The notes under the pieces were generated by a model. It saw only the letters and a program-made list of their open reading frames with translations. It made no database searches and was not told the origin of the DNA. The position numbers were made by a program, and so were the translations under genes. Positions 42,461-51,183 of a stretch of DNA of 64,000 nucleotides are shown here, in pieces. The stretch is from Massilia timonae CCUG 45783 (lineage in GTDB: Bacteria > Pseudomonadota > Gammaproteobacteria > Burkholderiales > Burkholderiaceae_D), in the NCBI RefSeq assembly GCF_000315425.1, contig NZ_JH992923.1:817113-881112 (forward strand), written 5' to 3'. Positions within the stretch are counted from its first letter, which is position 1. Each line of letters starts with the position of its first letter.

Positions 42461-44140
42461 ATGACGCCAACCCAGCGCTTCGTGCAGGCGCGCGACTTCC
42501 TCCAGCGGCACCGGCTCGACTACGACACCGCCTACCGCGATTTCAAGCAGCCCGCGCTCGACCGCTTCAACTGGGCGCTCGACTTCTTCGACCATCAGGC
42601 GCGGGACAATCACGCTCCCGCCCTGTGGGTGGTCGAGGAAGACGGCAGCGAACGCAGGATCTCCTTCGCCGACATGGCCGCGCGCTCGAGCCAGGTGGCC
42701 GAATACCTGCGCAATCTCGGGGTGCGGCGCGGCGAGCGGGTGCTGCTGATGCTGCCGAACCGGGTCGAGCTGTGGGAAATCATGCTGGCCGGGATCAAGC
42801 TGGGCGCCGTGCTGGTGCCGACCACGATGGCGCTGGCGGGCGACGACCTGGCCGACCGCCTGGAGCGCGGACAAGTCAAACACGTGATTGCCCAGGCCAG
42901 CGAAGCCGGTAAGTTCGAGGCGCTCGCCGGCAACTACACCCGGATCGCCGTCGGCGGCGGGCCGGCAGGCTGGCACGACTACGCGGACAGCGAGAACGTG
43001 GCCAGCGTGTTCGTCCCCGAAGGCGAGACGCGCGCCACCGACCCGCTGCTGCTGTACTTCACCTCCGGCACCACGGCGAAGCCGAAGCTGGTGCTGCACA
43101 CCCACCAGAGCTATCCGGTCGGCCACCTGTCGACCATGTACTGGATCGGCCTGCAGCCGGGCGACGTCCACTGGAACATCAGCGCGCCCGGCTGGGCCAA
43201 GCATGCCTGGAGCTGCTTCTTCGCGCCCTGGAACGCGGGCGCCACGGTATTCGTGTTCAATTTCGAACGCTTCAGCAGCCGCGCGGTGCTCGACACGCTG
43301 GTGCGCTGCGGCGTGACCTCGCTGTGCGCGCCGCCAACCGCCTGGCGCATGCTGATCAAGGAAGACCTGGCCGCCTGGAAGCCCGTGCTACGCGAACTGG
43401 TCGGCGCCGGCGAACCGCTCAATCCCGAAGTGATCGAGCAGGTCGAGCGCGCCTGGGGCATCCGCATCCGCGACGGCTTCGGCCAGTCCGAGTCGAGTTG
43501 CCAGATCGGGAATTCGCCGGGCCAGCCGATCAAGCCGGGCTCGATGGGCCGTCCGCTGCCGGGCTACCGCATCGCGCTGCTCGACCTCGACGACCGGCCG
43601 GCGGCGGAGGGCGAGATCTCGGTGGAACTTGCGTCGAACCCGATCGGTCTCATGGTCGGCTACGAAGGCAACGAGGAAAAGACGCGGGAGGTGATGCGGG
43701 CCGGCTACTACCATACGGGAGACACGGCGAGCGTGGACGGCGACGGCTATTATTTCTATGTCGGCCGCAACGACGACGTGTTCAAGTCGTCCGACTACCG
43801 CATCAGCCCGTTCGAGCTCGAGAGCGTGCTGATCGAGCACGAGAGCGTGCTGGAGGCGGCCATCGTGCCCAGTCCCGACCCATTGCGGCTGGCCGTGCCG
43901 AAGGCCTTCGTGACCCTGCGCGCCGGGGTCGAGCCGAGCCGCGAGATGGCCGCCGCGCTGTTCGCCTTTAGTCGCGAACGCCTGGCGCCGTACAAGCGGA
44001 TCCGGCGCATCGCCTTCCGCGAGCTGCCCAAGACCATCTCGGGCAAGATCCGGCGCGTCGAGCTGCGCCGCGAGGAAGCCGGGCGCGAGGCCGGGGCCGC
44101 AGACACGGTCGAGTACCGCGCCGAGGATTTCCCCGGCTAG
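42461..44140 (+). CDS. Acyl-CoA synthetase (AMP-binding, MACS-type)
   Basis: This 559-residue adenylate-forming enzyme activates a carboxylic acid as the CoA thioester. It has the P-loop-like YFTSGTTAKPKLVLHTHQ, SAPGWAKHAWSCFFAPWNAG typical of medium-chain (MACS) ligases, GFGQSES, YHTGDTASVDGDGYYFYVGR and the terminal LPKTISGKIRR with the catalytic lysine. An aromatic acid is a possible substrate, because 2-aminobenzoate-CoA ligases belong to the same group and a matching catabolic operon lies 12 kb away; this is inference. A GACCAGGAG precedes the ATG at good distance. Confidence 0.87.
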   Translation: MTPTQRFVQARDFLQRHRLDYDTAYRDFKQPALDRFNWALDFFDHQARDNHAPALWVVEEDGSERRISFADMAARSSQVAEYLRNLGVRRGERVLLMLPNRVELWEIMLAGIKLGAVLVPTTMALAGDDLADRLERGQVKHVIAQASEAGKFEALAGNYTRIAVGGGPAGWHDYADSENVASVFVPEGETRATDPLLLYFTSGTTAKPKLVLHTHQSYPVGHLSTMYWIGLQPGDVHWNISAPGWAKHAWSCFFAPWNAGATVFVFNFERFSSRAVLDTLVRCGVTSLCAPPTAWRMLIKEDLAAWKPVLRELVGAGEPLNPEVIEQVERAWGIRIRDGFGQSESSCQIGNSPGQPIKPGSMGRPLPGYRIALLDLDDRPAAEGEISVELASNPIGLMVGYEGNEEKTREVMRAGYYHTGDTASVDGDGYYFYVGRNDDVFKSSDYRISPFELESVLIEHESVLEAAIVPSPDPLRLAVPKAFVTLRAGVEPSREMAAALFAFSRERLAPYKRIRRIAFRELPKTISGKIRRVELRREEAGREAGAADTVEYRAEDFPG

Positions 44141-44169
44141 CCCTACGTAACGCCTGACAGGAGAACGAC

Positions 44170-44661
44170 ATGCAACTGCACGCGCCGATCCAGCCCTGCC
44201 TGTGGTTCGACACCCAGGCCGAGGAAGCGGTCAAGCACTATATCTCGATCTTCCCCGACTCGCGCATCACGCACGTGTCGCACTACAGCGCGGCCGGCCA
44301 GGACGTGCACCGCATGACGCCGGGCAGCGTGATGGCGGTGCAGTTCGAGGTCGACGGCCAGCCCTGCATCGCCATGAACGGCGGGCCGCTGTTCCACTTC
44401 ACTGAAGCGGTCTCGTTCATGGTGATGTGCGACAGCCAGGAGCAGATCGACTATTACTGGGAACGCCTGGGAGAGGGCGGAGACGAGGCGGCGCGCCAGT
44501 GCGGCTGGCTGAAGGACAGGTTCGGGCTGTCGTGGCAGGTGACGCCGACCGAGATCATGTCCTGGATGGCCGGTCCGCAAGCCGACGCCGTCATGACGGC
44601 GCTGCTGCCGATGAAGAAGATCGACGTCGCCGCCTTGCGCGCCGCGGCCGGACTTTCCTGA
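44170..44661 (+). CDS. VOC-family protein (PhnB/3-demethylubiquinone methyltransferase-like fold)
   Basis: The 163-residue protein contains PCLWFDTQAEEAVKHYISIFPDSRIT, MAVQFEVDGQPCIAMNGGP and QCGWLKDRFGLSWQVTP. These define the PhnB-like branch of the vicinal-oxygen-chelate superfamily. Despite the automatic name, methyltransferase activity is not expected for this group. The reaction is unknown. Confidence 0.85.
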   Translation: MQLHAPIQPCLWFDTQAEEAVKHYISIFPDSRITHVSHYSAAGQDVHRMTPGSVMAVQFEVDGQPCIAMNGGPLFHFTEAVSFMVMCDSQEQIDYYWERLGEGGDEAARQCGWLKDRFGLSWQVTPTEIMSWMAGPQADAVMTALLPMKKIDVAALRAAAGLS

Positions 44662-44748
44662 TGAAGCGTGCGGGCAATGCGCGGCGATTGCCGCCATAAT
44701 GGATGCATTCCTTCAATCGTCCGCTTCAATCTTCCATTCGGCAACCAG

Positions 44749-45267
44749 ATGACCAACAAGAAAAGCGCCGCCAAGGGCGGCAGCAAACCCGCCGACACCG
44801 ACCCGATGGTCGAGGTGCGCCAGTCGCCCGTCCACGGCAACGGCGTCTTCGCACTGCGCCCGATCGCCGCCGGCGACCGCATCATCGAGTACAAGGGCCA
44901 GCGCATCAGCTGGGACAAGGCGACCCGGCGCGCCGAGAAGGCGGGCGGGCCGATCAACCATACCTTCTATTTCAGCCTGGCCGATGGCCGCGTGATCGAC
45001 GGTGGCCGCGACGGCAACGACGCGCGCTGGATCAACCACGCCTGCACGCCCAACTGCGAAGCCTTCGAGGACGACGGCAAGGTCTATATCCACGCCATGC
45101 AGGACATCGAAGCCGGCGAAGAGCTGAACTACAATTACGCGCTGATCTACGACGAGCGCCATACGCCCAAGCTCAAGAAGCTGTTCGCCTGCCGCTGCGG
45201 CACCCCGGGTTGCACGGGCACGATGCTGGCCCCAAAGCGGGCCGCAAAGCGCCGCGCCGAGAAGTAG
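44749..45267 (+). CDS. SET-domain protein lysine methyltransferase-like protein
   Basis: The 172-residue protein is a nearly minimal SET domain: SPVHGNGVFALRPIAAGDRIIEYKG, WINHACTPNCEAF (NHxCxPNC), EELNYNYALIYDE and the post-SET zinc cluster CRCGTPGCTGTM. All SAM-binding and post-SET cysteines are present, so activity is plausible. The N-terminus is basic (KKSAAKGGSK). The target in bacteria is unknown. The start at 44749 is the last ATG before the domain. Confidence 0.88.
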   Translation: MTNKKSAAKGGSKPADTDPMVEVRQSPVHGNGVFALRPIAAGDRIIEYKGQRISWDKATRRAEKAGGPINHTFYFSLADGRVIDGGRDGNDARWINHACTPNCEAFEDDGKVYIHAMQDIEAGEELNYNYALIYDERHTPKLKKLFACRCGTPGCTGTMLAPKRAAKRRAEK

Positions 45268-45315
45268 GCGACAATACAGCCTGCCGCGCCCGTTGCGCAC
45301 ATGCCTGGAGCCTTG

Positions 45316-46512
45316 ATGAAACCCGTAGTCCGCAGCCTGCTGGAGACCGACCTTTACAAGTTCACGATGTGGCAGGCCCTGCTGCACAGCCACCCCGGCG
45401 CCACCGGGGAATACGAATTCCGCTGCCGTAACGAGCCGGCCTATCCGCTGGCCGAACTGAAGGACGACGTCGAGCGCGAGCTCGACTACCTGTGCGGCAT
45501 GATGTTCACCGAGGGCGAGGTGGCCTACCTGCGCGGCCTGCGCTTCATCAAGAGCGACTTCGCCGACTTCCTCACGCTGTTCCGCTTCCAGCGCAAGTTC
45601 ATCCGGGTCGACACCGACGGCCCGCACCTGACGATCCGCGCCAGCGGCCCGCTGGTGCACGTGATGGGCTTCGAGATCTTCGTGCTCTACATCGTCAACG
45701 AGCTGTACTTCCGCTGCTTCGACCAGCAGGAAGCATTGCTCGAAGCGCGGCGCCGCCTGCGCCAGAAGATCGACGAGCTGCGCGCCTTCGGCACCGAGGC
45801 GCCGCGCGCCAACCCGTTCGAGTTCTTTGATTTCGGCGTGCGCCGCCGCTATTCCGGCGAGTGGCACGACGAAGTGGTGACCACCATGGCGCGCGAGCTG
45901 CCCCAGTACTTCAAGGGCACCTCGAACGTCTACCTGGCGTACAAACTCAAGCTGACGCCGATCGGCACCATGGCCCACGAGTACCTGCAGGCCCACCAGT
46001 CCTTCGGCACCCGCCTGCGCGACTTCCAGAAGGCCGCGCTCGAGAACTGGGTGCAGGAATACCGCGGCGACCTGGGCACGGCCCTGACCGACGTGGTGGG
46101 CATGGACGCCTTTTTGGCGGACTTCGACCTGTATTTCGCCAAGCTGTTCGACGGCTTGCGCCAGGATTCGGGCGACCCGGTCGTGTGGGGCGAGAAGGCG
46201 CTGGCGCACTACGCCAAGCTGCGCATCGACGCGCGCACCAAGCGCCTGGTGTTTTCCGACGCCCTCACGGTGCCCAAGGCGCTCGAGCTGTACCGCCATT
46301 TCGCCGACCGCGTGATGACCGGCTTCGGCATCGGCACCAAGCTGACCAACGACACGCCGCACAAGCCGCTGAACATCGTCATGAAGCTGGTGCGCTGCAA
46401 CGGCCAGCCGGTGGCCAAGCTGTCCGACACCAAGGGCAAGTCGCAGAGCACGGACGAGACCTTCATCGCCTATCTGCGCCAGGTGTTCAACAAGTACGAT
46501 TCTGGCGACTGA
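45316..46512 (+). CDS. pncB: Nicotinate phosphoribosyltransferase
   Basis: This NAD-salvage enzyme converts nicotinate and PRPP to nicotinate mononucleotide. The 398-residue protein has SLLETDLYKFTMWQALLH, the substrate pocket FGVRRRYSGEWHDEV, FKGTSNVYLA, GLRQDSGDPVVWGEKA and GFGIGTKLTND, all family marks including the autophosphorylated histidine region. The ATG at 45316 has GGAG five bases upstream. The ATG at 45301 lacks a ribosome site. Confidence 0.95.
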   Translation: MKPVVRSLLETDLYKFTMWQALLHSHPGATGEYEFRCRNEPAYPLAELKDDVERELDYLCGMMFTEGEVAYLRGLRFIKSDFADFLTLFRFQRKFIRVDTDGPHLTIRASGPLVHVMGFEIFVLYIVNELYFRCFDQQEALLEARRRLRQKIDELRAFGTEAPRANPFEFFDFGVRRRYSGEWHDEVVTTMARELPQYFKGTSNVYLAYKLKLTPIGTMAHEYLQAHQSFGTRLRDFQKAALENWVQEYRGDLGTALTDVVGMDAFLADFDLYFAKLFDGLRQDSGDPVVWGEKALAHYAKLRIDARTKRLVFSDALTVPKALELYRHFADRVMTGFGIGTKLTNDTPHKPLNIVMKLVRCNGQPVAKLSDTKGKSQSTDETFIAYLRQVFNKYDSGD

Positions 46513-46623
46513 GGGGGGCTGAGGGGCGACTTAGGGGCAACTGAACCGCGAAATTGTGTGAGTATGTGCGGCGCCGGAACGCGCTATGCTGTCGGTTTTC
46601 GATCCTTCCAGACGGAGTCCGCC

Positions 46624-47046
46624 ATGAAGCAGCTCGCACCGATCGCCCTCGCCATGATGTTCGCCATGCCCGTCGCCGCCGTGCATGCGCAGGAAACCGA
46701 GCACACCAAGGCCGGCGTGGCCGCCGCCGGGCAGTGGCTCGAGCTCGCCGATGCGGGCAAGGCCGCCGAAAGCTGGAACGCCGCCGGCACGGTATTTCGC
46801 AGCGCCGTCACCGCGGAGCAATGGAACGGCATGCTGGCGGGCGCCCGCGCGCCGCTGGGCGAACTGAAGTCGCGCACCCTGGCCAACGCGCGCCATACCC
46901 GCACGCTGCCCGGCGCACCGGAAGCCGACTATGTGGTGATCCAGTACGGCGCCGTGTACGCCAACCGTCCGGGCGTGACCGAAACCGTGGTCACCTCGCG
47001 CGAGGCGGACGGCGGCTGGAAGGTCATCACGTACCTGATTCAATAA
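46624..47046 (+). CDS. Exported DUF4019 family protein
   Basis: The 140-residue protein has a signal peptide (LAPIALAMMFAMPVAAVHAQ). A domain with AAAGQWLELADAGKAAESWNAA, FRSAVTAEQWNGMLAGARAPLG and a beta-rich end DYVVIQYGAVYANRPGVTETV follows, matching DUF4019. Its function is unknown. The final 20 bases overlap the end of the convergent yellow-like gene. Confidence 0.78.
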   Translation: MKQLAPIALAMMFAMPVAAVHAQETEHTKAGVAAAGQWLELADAGKAAESWNAAGTVFRSAVTAEQWNGMLAGARAPLGELKSRTLANARHTRTLPGAPEADYVVIQYGAVYANRPGVTETVVTSREADGGWKVITYLIQ

Positions 47047-48082
47047 GCTTCCACAACTCGGTCGGCAGCGCCGCCGGCGCGTCCGGCTTGAAGAAGGCCG
47101 AGTCCTGGATGTGCGAGGTCGTCACGTAGACGGTGCCGTCCGGCCCCTGGCTGAAGGTGTCGGGCCAGCGCAGGCGTTCGTCCTGCACCACCACCCGGAC
47201 CTCGGCCTGCGGTCCCCGGTCGAGGTCGCGCATCTTGATCGCATCGTCCTGCACCGAGGTCAGGAACATGCGTTTGCTGCCGCGGTCGAACAGCAGGCCG
47301 TCGTTGACGCCGTTGTGGCCATACTCCTCGACCGCATCGCCCACGTCCTCGCCCTGCAGGCCGCGTTCGATCAGCGCTTGCGTGGGGATGCGGTACAGGG
47401 TGTCGCCCTTGATCGCCTGCCAGTACAGCCAGGCGCCGTCGCCAGAGAGTTCGATGCCGTCGGCCGAGAACTCGACCCCGCGCCCGTCCGGCCGGCGCAG
47501 CACCTCGCCGTCGGCCTTCACGTTCAATCCCTTCTTCATCTGGGTCGACGGGTGGCCGTCGAGCAGGCGCACCGTCTTGTCCTGCCCGAGGTCGACCACC
47601 AGGATGGCGCCGACCACGCCCGAGTCGGTGATGTAGGCGTACTTGCCGTCGTTCGAGAAGCGCACGTCGTTCAGGTAGGAGCCCTGCGGCGCGGCGTCTT
47701 CGTCGAAGGCAATCGTGCGCACGACCTTGTCGCTCGCCAGGTCGACCTGCACCAGTTTGGCGCCGCCGGACACCAGGTGCGCCTGGGCCGGCGCCGCCGG
47801 GTCGAGCACCCACAGATTGCCGCGGCCGTCGGCGACCACGCTCTGCACGCACACCCAGTGGTCGTGCGGCGTCACCTCGTCCTTGCGCGCGTTGCGCCAG
47901 GCGTTCCATTCCTGGTCCGGGTAGGGGCGCAGCGAACCATCCGGTTTCAGCTCGGCCACCGAGATGGCGTTGTCCTCGGTCCAGCGCGGGAAGTTGACGA
48001 AGATGCGCTTGTCCTCGGACACCGAGACGCCGGTGACCTGGTGCTCGAAACGGGCGACGAGTTCGATCTTGTATGCGGTCAT
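47027..48082 (-). CDS. Yellow/major-royal-jelly (SMP-30-like) beta-propeller protein
   Basis: The 351-residue protein begins KIELVARFEHQVTGVSVSEDKRIFVNFPRW. It contains CVQSVVADGRGNLWVLDPA, NDVRFSNDGKYAYITDSG and GVEFSADGIELSGDGAWLYW, the repeat blades of the MRJP/yellow family. No signal peptide is seen. The family binds or hydrolyses small molecules, possibly lactones; the substrate is unknown. Confidence 0.82.
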   Translation of the reverse strand: MTAYKIELVARFEHQVTGVSVSEDKRIFVNFPRWTEDNAISVAELKPDGSLRPYPDQEWNAWRNARKDEVTPHDHWVCVQSVVADGRGNLWVLDPAAPAQAHLVSGGAKLVQVDLASDKVVRTIAFDEDAAPQGSYLNDVRFSNDGKYAYITDSGVVGAILVVDLGQDKTVRLLDGHPSTQMKKGLNVKADGEVLRRPDGRGVEFSADGIELSGDGAWLYWQAIKGDTLYRIPTQALIERGLQGEDVGDAVEEYGHNGVNDGLLFDRGSKRMFLTSVQDDAIKMRDLDRGPQAEVRVVVQDERLRWPDTFSQGPDGTVYVTTSHIQDSAFFKPDAPAALPTELWKLIESGT

Positions 48083-48103
48083 GCCAGTCCTTTCGTGATG
48101 CGC

Positions 48104-49294
48104 TCAAGCCGCCGCGCGGGCGGCCGGGCGCGATGGTTTGCGGGTCGCGGCCTTCGCCGGCGCAGGCTTCTTGCGTGGCGCCGGGGGCTTCGGAAGGTTT
48201 TGCAACTGAGCTTGCTCGTGGCGCAGGCGCTGCTGCAGCATGGTCAGCACCGCCGCTTCTTCCGGCTGCAGGGCGTGCAGGTCTTCCTGCAGCTTTTCTT
48301 CGGTGCGTTCGCGCAGCACCTCGAGCGCGGCGCCGTCGAGATAGGCATCCAGCACGGCAGGGTGCACGTAGCACTTGCGGCAGATCGACGGCGTATTGCC
48401 GAGCTTTTCGGCCACCGATTCGATCGCGCGCACGATGTTCTTCTTGGCCTGGGCCTCGGAATCGAACTTCTCGAACTCCTGCAGGGCCAGCGCCGCCAGC
48501 ACGGTGCCCGACCAGGTGCGGAAATCCTTGGCCGTGTAGTCTTCGCCGCTGATGGCGCGCAGGTAGTCGTTGACGTCGCTCGAATCGATGGCGTGGGTCT
48601 CGCCATCCTCGTCCACGTACTGGAACAGTTCCTGGCCCGGCAGGTCGCGCGAGCGCGCGACGATGCGCGCCAGGCGCCGGTCGTGCACCTTGACCTTGTG
48701 ATAGACCCCGCTCTTGCCGCGGAAGCTGAACTCGACGTCGCTGCCGTCGACCCTGGCGTGGCGGTTGCGCAGCGTCGTCAGCCCGAACGACTTGTTGGTG
48801 CGCGCGTATTCCTCGTTACCGACACGCATCATGGTCGCTTCGAGCAGGTAGACGATGGTGGCCAGCACTTTCTCGCGCGGCAGGCCGGGCAGGCGCAGGG
48901 CGCGGTCGACCTCGGCGCGGATGGCCGGCAGCGCCTGGCCGAACTTGAGCATGCGCTCGTACTTGACCTCGTCGCGCGCCTCGCGCCACCTGGGGTGGTA
49001 GCGGTATTGCTTGCGGCCGCGGGCATCGCGCCCGGTAGCTTGCAGGTGGCCGTTGGCCTGGGGGCAGATCCAGACTTCAGTCCAGGCGGGCGGCACGACC
49101 AGGCTCTTGATGCGTGCCAGCATCGCTTCGTCCGTCACCGGCTCGCCGCGGGCGTCGAGATAGCGAAAACCGTCCTTGACGGCTTCGCGCCGGATGCCGG
49201 GCCGGTCGTCATGGACGTAACGCAGGCCGGCCGCGCGCGCGGCGGCGGGTGGATCGCTGGGGACGGCATCGGCGTCGGGTTTTTCGCTGGGCAT
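48104..49294 (-). CDS. Bacterial DNA topoisomerase IB
   Basis: This 396-residue type IB topoisomerase (poxvirus-like) relaxes supercoils through a 3'-phosphotyrosine. Visible elements are VVPPAWTEVWICPQANGHLQATGRDARGRKQYRYH, RVGNEEYARTNKSFGLTTLR and the catalytic Arg region FRGKSGVYHKVKVHD. DFRTWSGTVLAAL follows, then the active tyrosine in SICRKCYVHPAVL. The C-terminus is Ala/Lys/Pro-rich, probably DNA-binding. A pair of 17-base direct repeats lies upstream. Confidence 0.92.
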   Translation of the reverse strand: MPSEKPDADAVPSDPPAAARAAGLRYVHDDRPGIRREAVKDGFRYLDARGEPVTDEAMLARIKSLVVPPAWTEVWICPQANGHLQATGRDARGRKQYRYHPRWREARDEVKYERMLKFGQALPAIRAEVDRALRLPGLPREKVLATIVYLLEATMMRVGNEEYARTNKSFGLTTLRNRHARVDGSDVEFSFRGKSGVYHKVKVHDRRLARIVARSRDLPGQELFQYVDEDGETHAIDSSDVNDYLRAISGEDYTAKDFRTWSGTVLAALALQEFEKFDSEAQAKKNIVRAIESVAEKLGNTPSICRKCYVHPAVLDAYLDGAALEVLRERTEEKLQEDLHALQPEEAAVLTMLQQRLRHEQAQLQNLPKPPAPRKKPAPAKAATRKPSRPAARAAA

Positions 49295-49367
49295 GGCAGG
49301 GTCGCTGGAAGGTGGATCTTCCAGCCGATCCTACCCTTGGCTTCCCCTGCTCACTGTACGCGAAGTA

Positions 49368-49404
49368 ACGTAGGCGCAGTCCGAAGCACGTAGGCGCAAT
49401 CTGA
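49368..49404. repeat. Two 17-base direct repeats upstream of topoisomerase IB
   Basis: ACGTAGGCGCAGTCCGA (49368-49384) and ACGTAGGCGCAATCTGA (49388-49404) have two differences and a 20-base period, about two helical turns. They sit in the 126-base gap between the antiporter stop and the topoisomerase start, upstream of the latter. A regulator binding site is possible. Confidence 0.5.
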
Positions 49405-49420
49405 CTCCGACTGCACCTGC

Positions 49421-51067
49421 TCAGCGGTAGCGCGCCTCGACCAGGTCGATCTCGCGCAGCAACTTGCGCGCGATCTCGTCCGACAGCTGGTTGTGGCGCG
49501 CCATGCGCAGCAGCACCGCGCGTTCCTGCTCGAGCGCGGCCAGGCGGTAGTGGCGCTCGGCGCTCTCGGCGGCGCGTGCGCGGTCCGGGTCGACGCCCGC
49601 GCCCGTGCCGCCGTCGAGCCGGTACTGGTACAGGCTGCGCACCTGGTCGGCCGCGCTGGCGTGCATCTCGGCCGCGCCCTCGGCATCGCAGCCCGAGGTC
49701 GGCGGCGGCGGAGGGGCCGTGGCGATCGCTTCCAGCGCCGCCAGCGCGGCGGCGTGGCGCGCTTGGTCTTCCTCGCTTTCGTGGGCCGCTTCGGCCGGCA
49801 GTTCCAGGCCGCGCAGCACGCGCGGCAGGCCGACGCTGGCCAGCACCAGCGACACCACGATCACCGCGCTGGCCAGGAAGATCACCAGGTCGCGGCCCGG
49901 GAACGGCGTCCCGTTCGGCATCGCCAGCGGCAGGGTCAGCACGCCGGCCAGGGTGATCGCGCCGCGCACGCCGGCCAGCGAGGTGGCCAGGATCAGGCGC
50001 GGATTCGGACGGTAGACGGCCTGCTCCTGGCGCCGCGCGGCCAGCAAGGTCAGGCGCAGCGAGACCCAGACCCAGATGAAGCGCAGCAGGATCAGGCCGA
50101 CGCTGATGGCCAGCGCATTGCCCAGCAGCCACCATACATCATGGGCCGCCGGCAGTTCGGGCGCGACCAGGGCGGCGCTGACGATGGATGGCAGTTGCTC
50201 GCCGAGCAGCACGAACATCACGCCGTTCAGCGCGAACTGGACGGTATCCCAGACCACGGCGCGGCGCACGCGGGTGGTGGCCAGCGCGCGGCCGCTCAGC
50301 TCGACGTAGCTCATCGTGACGCCGGCCGCCACCGCCGCCAGGATGCCCGAGGCTTGCAGGTGCTCGGCCGCCAGGTAGGCGCCGAAGGGCAGCAGCAGGT
50401 TGACCAGGATCGGGGAGCCGCTTTCCTCGCCGATGCGCGCCGCCAGCATGCGCTGGGCCCAGCTGACGGCGATCGTCAGGCCGACGCCGATCGCGATTCC
50501 CGCGAGCGCCACCCACAGGAAGGTGAGGGTGGCGTCGCCCAGCGAGAAGGTGCCGGTGAGCGCGGCCGCCACCGCGAACCGGAAGCACACCAGGCCGCTG
50601 GCGTCGTTGAGCAGCGACTCGCCCTCGAGGATGTGCATCAGGCGCGGCGGAATCGGCACGCGCGCCGCGATCGACGACACCGCGACCGGATCGGTGGGCG
50701 CCAGGATCGCGGCCAGCGCGAACGACACGGCCAGCGGCAGCGACGGGATCAGCCAGTGGATCAGGAAGCCGGCGCCGATCACGGTGAACAGCACCAGGCC
50801 GAGCGCCAGCTCGAGGATGGTCGAGCGGTCGCGGAACAGGCCCACCTTGGGAATGCGCCAGCCGTCGAGGAACAGCAGTGGCGGCAGGAACACGAGGAAA
50901 AAGATGTGCGGCTCGAGGCGCACGCCATGGCTGGTGGTGCTGGAGATGGCGGCGCCGAGCGCGATCTGGACCAGCGGCAGGGGGACGGCGAACGGCAGTA
51001 TCCGCACCAGGTAGCCGCTCGCCACCACCGCCAGCAGCATTGCCAGTACGATTCCTACCTCATCCAT
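49421..51067 (-). CDS. CPA1-family Na+/H+ antiporter
   Basis: This 548-residue membrane antiporter exchanges monovalent cations for protons. Twelve or so spans include VFLPPLLFLDGWR, the transport core LAPTDPVAVSSIAARVP (Asp pair region) and LEGESLLNDASGLV. A cytoplasmic tail of about 130 residues contains a helical segment. The ATG at 51067 (MDEVGIVLAMLLAV) is preferred because GGGAGGG lies just upstream; an extension to 51103 has no ribosome site. Confidence 0.9.
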   Translation of the reverse strand: MDEVGIVLAMLLAVVASGYLVRILPFAVPLPLVQIALGAAISSTTSHGVRLEPHIFFLVFLPPLLFLDGWRIPKVGLFRDRSTILELALGLVLFTVIGAGFLIHWLIPSLPLAVSFALAAILAPTDPVAVSSIAARVPIPPRLMHILEGESLLNDASGLVCFRFAVAAALTGTFSLGDATLTFLWVALAGIAIGVGLTIAVSWAQRMLAARIGEESGSPILVNLLLPFGAYLAAEHLQASGILAAVAAGVTMSYVELSGRALATTRVRRAVVWDTVQFALNGVMFVLLGEQLPSIVSAALVAPELPAAHDVWWLLGNALAISVGLILLRFIWVWVSLRLTLLAARRQEQAVYRPNPRLILATSLAGVRGAITLAGVLTLPLAMPNGTPFPGRDLVIFLASAVIVVSLVLASVGLPRVLRGLELPAEAAHESEEDQARHAAALAALEAIATAPPPPPTSGCDAEGAAEMHASAADQVRSLYQYRLDGGTGAGVDPDRARAAESAERHYRLAALEQERAVLLRMARHNQLSDEIARKLLREIDLVEARYR

Positions 51068-51183
51068 CGATATCCCTCCCGTCCAAACATGGCATGACAA
51101 CATGAAATGATACGGGATCGCGGCGATTTACGCCGGAGGCGCTCGTGCAGCGCCGGCAGCGCAGGCCAGCGAACCGTGCGAAC

